In this document: piece after piece, positions 61,461 to 64,000 of the stretch
Position numbering within the stretch: the first letter of the stretch is position 1
How the letters are laid out: each line of letters begins with the position of its first letter
Origin: an uncultured Fidelibacterota bacterium
Lineage (GTDB): Bacteria; Fidelibacterota; Marinisomatia; Marinisomatales; Marinisomataceae
Length of the DNA stretch: 64,000 nucleotides
NCBI GenBank assembly: GCA_902624275.1
Contig: CACNWW010000002.1
Coordinates: forward strand, 1-64,000
Direction: 5' to 3'
Translations under genes and position numbers: made by a program
Notes under the pieces: model-generated
What the model was told of the DNA's origin: nothing
The model's input: the letters and a program-made list of their open reading frames with translations, nothing else
Database searches by the model: none

Positions 61461-63857
61461 TTATTTTGATTTGAAAATCATTTTAGAAGATTTTGCTTTA
61501 TCAAGAGCGTCATAATTAAACATGAACGGTTTAAATTCTCCTTTATTGTACATATCAGTTTGATCATCATAATGCTTTGATCTAAACAATCCTGACTGTC
61601 CAGTAGGTAAAATACTAAATCCGTTATCTAGATTTGAGAAGTCAATTACTCTGCGCATAGATGAGCCTGCTCGCACACTAAATGGCTTGCTAACGGAATA
61701 GCTGGCTGCTCTTGGAGTCATACCCGACCCTGCCATTGGATACGGTCCTACACTAAAGTTTATAAGCCTTTTGACTAACGGGTCTGCATCCAAACGATGT
61801 CGATAGGTAACTTGGTGTACTTGACCCCATGTTAAATCTTTGGGATTTCCATACTTTTCAGAAAGAAATATGTGCGCATCATGAAAAGACTTATTCACGA
61901 TATCATTTAATGTTTCTTGTTCATCAGTTAATACATTATCTACCCATAAAGTTGCCTCACCATCAAATATTTTTCTGATAGCTAGTGAGCGGATATATTT
62001 CAAGCTATAAAATGTGTCAAATGAATCACTACCAAAACTATACAGTTCATCTTGAAATAGATTTTGAACTAGTTGAAGATATACTGCATGGAAGGCTACT
62101 GTAGCACCTGAATCAATAGATTCAACGCCATCCCATCCTTTTATCATGTTATAAATCTCATCTCCTTCATCAGAAAAACCTAGTGTATAATTTTTAGTAA
62201 AGATTGGAGCATATTCTTCTCCAAATGGTGAGGTAATATCATTTAGAATCGATTTCATATCATCAACATTAAATTGAGCATCAATTCTTAATCTTCTATC
62301 AATCTGCTCTCCACGACTTGGATCTGCCCAATATCGTGATATGTAGTATGGATATTCATCCCCAATAATTTTATTGTTTCCATTAGAAACATATCCTTTA
62401 TCAGGATTAAAAGAATATGGCATTTCATCAAAAGGAATGTAGCCCTGCCAATCATGCTTTGTGGTAGTTCCATCAAATGGGATAAGCATTTCAGCATCAA
62501 GCCTTATTGGAATCTTTGAGCTAGGTCTCCAACCAATATTTCCATCCTTATCAGCGTATGTCCAATTCTGACCTGGCGCACCAAACAGTTTAGAAGCCTC
62601 AGAAAATTCTTCCCAATTAGATGCCTGAGCTAGCATAAACAAAGCTGTAGTTTCATCAAAGGCGTCATATTCTGTCCATTGAAATGATATGGCTTTATTT
62701 AACGCTTTTGCATCTCTGTGTATTTTGCTAATAATTGGACCTCTATGAGTCGAACGAATAGTAATTTTTCTGATGTCACCTGACTTAAGAGTGATCTCTT
62801 CTTCTTCAATTAATAAATCTCTCCACTGACCATCAACATAATATTGTGTTTGATCTTCATTCAATGATTCGATATAAAAATCCATATCATCTGTCATCAC
62901 ATTAGTAAAACCCCATCCGATATGCTCATTATGTCCAATAACTGGTAAAGGGAAACCATAAAGACCATAGCCCCCAAAATTAAAATTGTCACTTTTGAGT
63001 CTTATTTCATACCACCACGGTGGCTGATTGTAAGCCAAGTGAGGATCATTTGCTAAAAATGGTTTTCCAGAAATTGTTTTTGAACCTGATACAGCCCATG
63101 CATTAGAACCATAGCCATCTCTATCTGTTTTTAATAGGTTTCTTAAATTCTTCGTATCGCTTGCAAATTGCTGATAACTCTTTAACAAAACATCATCGGA
63201 AGCTATGGTAACATAATCTTCTTTGTATGATGGTAACACCTCTGCCAAATAATCAGGGCCAAGCTGCTCATTAATCGCTCCAAAAAATAGTTCTGAGTCC
63301 CATCCACCTTGCAATTCCCAAGCCATCATTGTACTTAAAGCAATAATATCTAACGGTTCAAATACAGGTAATTTTTTTATCTGCAATAACTTAAACTCTA
63401 AAGGATATTCATTTGGACCTAAGTTTTGGACATACGTATTAATTCCATAACATGTATCTTCCAAATGCTTCAAAATGTCAGGAGAAACTTTATCTAATGT
63501 CTTCTTGGCAGTTTTTTCAAAACCTAAGGTTCTTAGAAAGCGATCTTCAGCAAATAATGTATCATTAACCACCAAACTTAATTGTCCTTTATATGCATAT
63601 TTCATAAAAGCCATTTGAAATAGCCTATCTCTTGCTCCAATATAGCCAGCAACTTTAAACATATCAGAATCATTTTCAGCAAAAACACTTGGAACGCCAT
63701 AATCATCAAATAACACCTCTACATCATTTGATAATGATAACTCAGTATTAATACCAGAATATGAAACTTCAACTGGCTTTAAAAATGCACTAATAGCATA
63801 ATTAATTACAATGAATAGAGTGATTATTAAAAATAGAATTTTGGTGCGCACCCCCAT
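61461..63857 (-). CDS. Penicillin acylase family (S45) N-terminal nucleophile hydrolase
   Basis: The 798-residue precursor has an N-terminal membrane helix or signal (about residues 6-25), an alpha domain, a linker and a beta domain whose nucleophile is Ser251 (GYGSNAW). The FLANDPHLAYNQP segment and NVMTDDMDFY are typical. Family members are self-cleaved to a heterodimer and hydrolyse amide bonds, including penicillins, acyl-homoserine lactones and other N-acyl compounds; the natural substrate here is unknown. Its gene ends 43 bases before the aro leader ORF, on the same strand. Confidence 0.92.
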   Translation of the reverse strand: MGVRTKILFLIITLFIVINYAISAFLKPVEVSYSGINTELSLSNDVEVLFDDYGVPSVFAENDSDMFKVAGYIGARDRLFQMAFMKYAYKGQLSLVVNDTLFAEDRFLRTLGFEKTAKKTLDKVSPDILKHLEDTCYGINTYVQNLGPNEYPLEFKLLQIKKLPVFEPLDIIALSTMMAWELQGGWDSELFFGAINEQLGPDYLAEVLPSYKEDYVTIASDDVLLKSYQQFASDTKNLRNLLKTDRDGYGSNAWAVSGSKTISGKPFLANDPHLAYNQPPWWYEIRLKSDNFNFGGYGLYGFPLPVIGHNEHIGWGFTNVMTDDMDFYIESLNEDQTQYYVDGQWRDLLIEEEEITLKSGDIRKITIRSTHRGPIISKIHRDAKALNKAISFQWTEYDAFDETTALFMLAQASNWEEFSEASKLFGAPGQNWTYADKDGNIGWRPSSKIPIRLDAEMLIPFDGTTTKHDWQGYIPFDEMPYSFNPDKGYVSNGNNKIIGDEYPYYISRYWADPSRGEQIDRRLRIDAQFNVDDMKSILNDITSPFGEEYAPIFTKNYTLGFSDEGDEIYNMIKGWDGVESIDSGATVAFHAVYLQLVQNLFQDELYSFGSDSFDTFYSLKYIRSLAIRKIFDGEATLWVDNVLTDEQETLNDIVNKSFHDAHIFLSEKYGNPKDLTWGQVHQVTYRHRLDADPLVKRLINFSVGPYPMAGSGMTPRAASYSVSKPFSVRAGSSMRRVIDFSNLDNGFSILPTGQSGLFRSKHYDDQTDMYNKGEFKPFMFNYDALDKAKSSKMIFKSK

Positions 63858-63907
63858 ATCAAAAAGTAATAAAAAAAAAGAAGTTAATTAAGGTAAAAAT
63901 AGTAAGG

Positions 63908-64000
63908 CTACGGGTGCGCGTCATTGACTGCTGCAACTGTAACAACAATTTGTGTTTGTCCGCTAGTTACAGTGCCATCACTAGCAGTATACGTAAAGGA
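63908..64000 (-). CDS. C-terminal end of a VCBS/cadherin-like repeat protein (partial)
   Basis: A 30-codon frame open to the right edge encodes FTYTASDGTVTSGQTQIVV, then TVAAVNDAHP and TAG. It matches the last strands of VCBS/cadherin-like Ig repeats of giant surface or adhesin proteins, which usually end VNDAP. Here the sequence GACGCGCACCC departs from the expected GACGCACCC by an extra GC, which would shift the frame just before the stop. Most of the protein lies beyond the window. Confidence 0.75.
   Translation of the reverse strand, partial: SFTYTASDGTVTSGQTQIVVTVAAVNDAHP

Noticed and set aside
63843-63922. GGTGCGC copies as attachment sites of a mobile element
   Set aside because: Only seven shared bases at two places, with no integrase nearby; coincidence or local GC content is sufficient.

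Overview
This window is an AT-rich bacterial chromosome segment, almost completely coding, with most genes in long co-oriented blocks on the minus strand. Several families point to the Fibrobacterota-Chlorobiota-Bacteroidota (FCB) group, most plausibly a marine lineage such as Marinimicrobia (SAR406): a GWxTD-domain protein, a PorV/PorQ-type outer-membrane protein, lipoprotein-rich TPR proteins, a stand-alone glycogen-synthase-like domain, a TRAP transporter with a TatT-type partner, and the end of a VCBS/cadherin-like repeat protein. The taxonomic placement is inferred from gene content only.

Layout. 1-9056 is a mixed accessory stretch: a TPR lipoprotein running off the left edge, BolA plus a photolyase-related flavoprotein, thioredoxin-like and membrane proteins, an XRE regulator with a membrane partner, a lipoprotein amidase, several very small membrane ORFs, and tRNA-Ser(GCU). 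9083-20829 is a dense minus-strand housekeeping block: obg, icd, coaD, rsmD, two uncharacterised membrane-anchored proteins, dnaJ, grpE, ftsX, ftsE, a Ca/Na antiporter, nadD, a BamD-like lipoprotein and a PorV-like porin. 20850-25771 holds a TRAP transporter (fused QM permease, binding protein, TatT-like TPR lipoprotein) next to glyA. 25775-30454 holds cell-envelope proteins of unknown role. 30500-35786 is the rod-shape cluster mreB-mreC-mreD-mrdA-rodA. 35829-42898 carries an RNase H, a GWxTD protein, a beta-propeller protein, an odd ABC ATPase, trxB, trxA, tyrS and smpB. At 43045-43599 a truncated tyrosine-recombinase gene abuts the 3' end of tRNA-Gly(GCC), the remnant of an integrated element. 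43654-53193 mixes secreted hydrolases, a patatin, an aminotransferase, a cyclophilin, duplicated-domain lipoproteins, tRNA-Ala(GGC) and a transaldolase.

The most coherent system is at 53209-61452. Ten overlapping genes encode the whole pathway from erythrose-4-phosphate and PEP to the phenylalanine and tyrosine precursors: chorismate mutase, class II DAHP synthase, aroA, aroE, aroC, aroK, aroB, aroQ, a prephenate dehydratase domain and a prephenate/arogenate dehydrogenase. In front lies what looks like a complete transcription attenuator: a 19-residue leader ORF with seven Phe/Tyr codons in eight consecutive positions, an antiterminator that can pair with the left arm of the terminator, and an intrinsic terminator just before the first gene. 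The dehydratase lacks its usual ACT feedback domain, so control of this pathway may rest largely on the attenuator.

The right end has a penicillin-acylase family N-terminal nucleophile hydrolase and the last 30 codons of a repeat protein whose final repeat appears frameshifted. No CRISPR array, rRNA, complete insertion sequence or replication origin was seen, and no gene-free stretch exceeds 300 bases.
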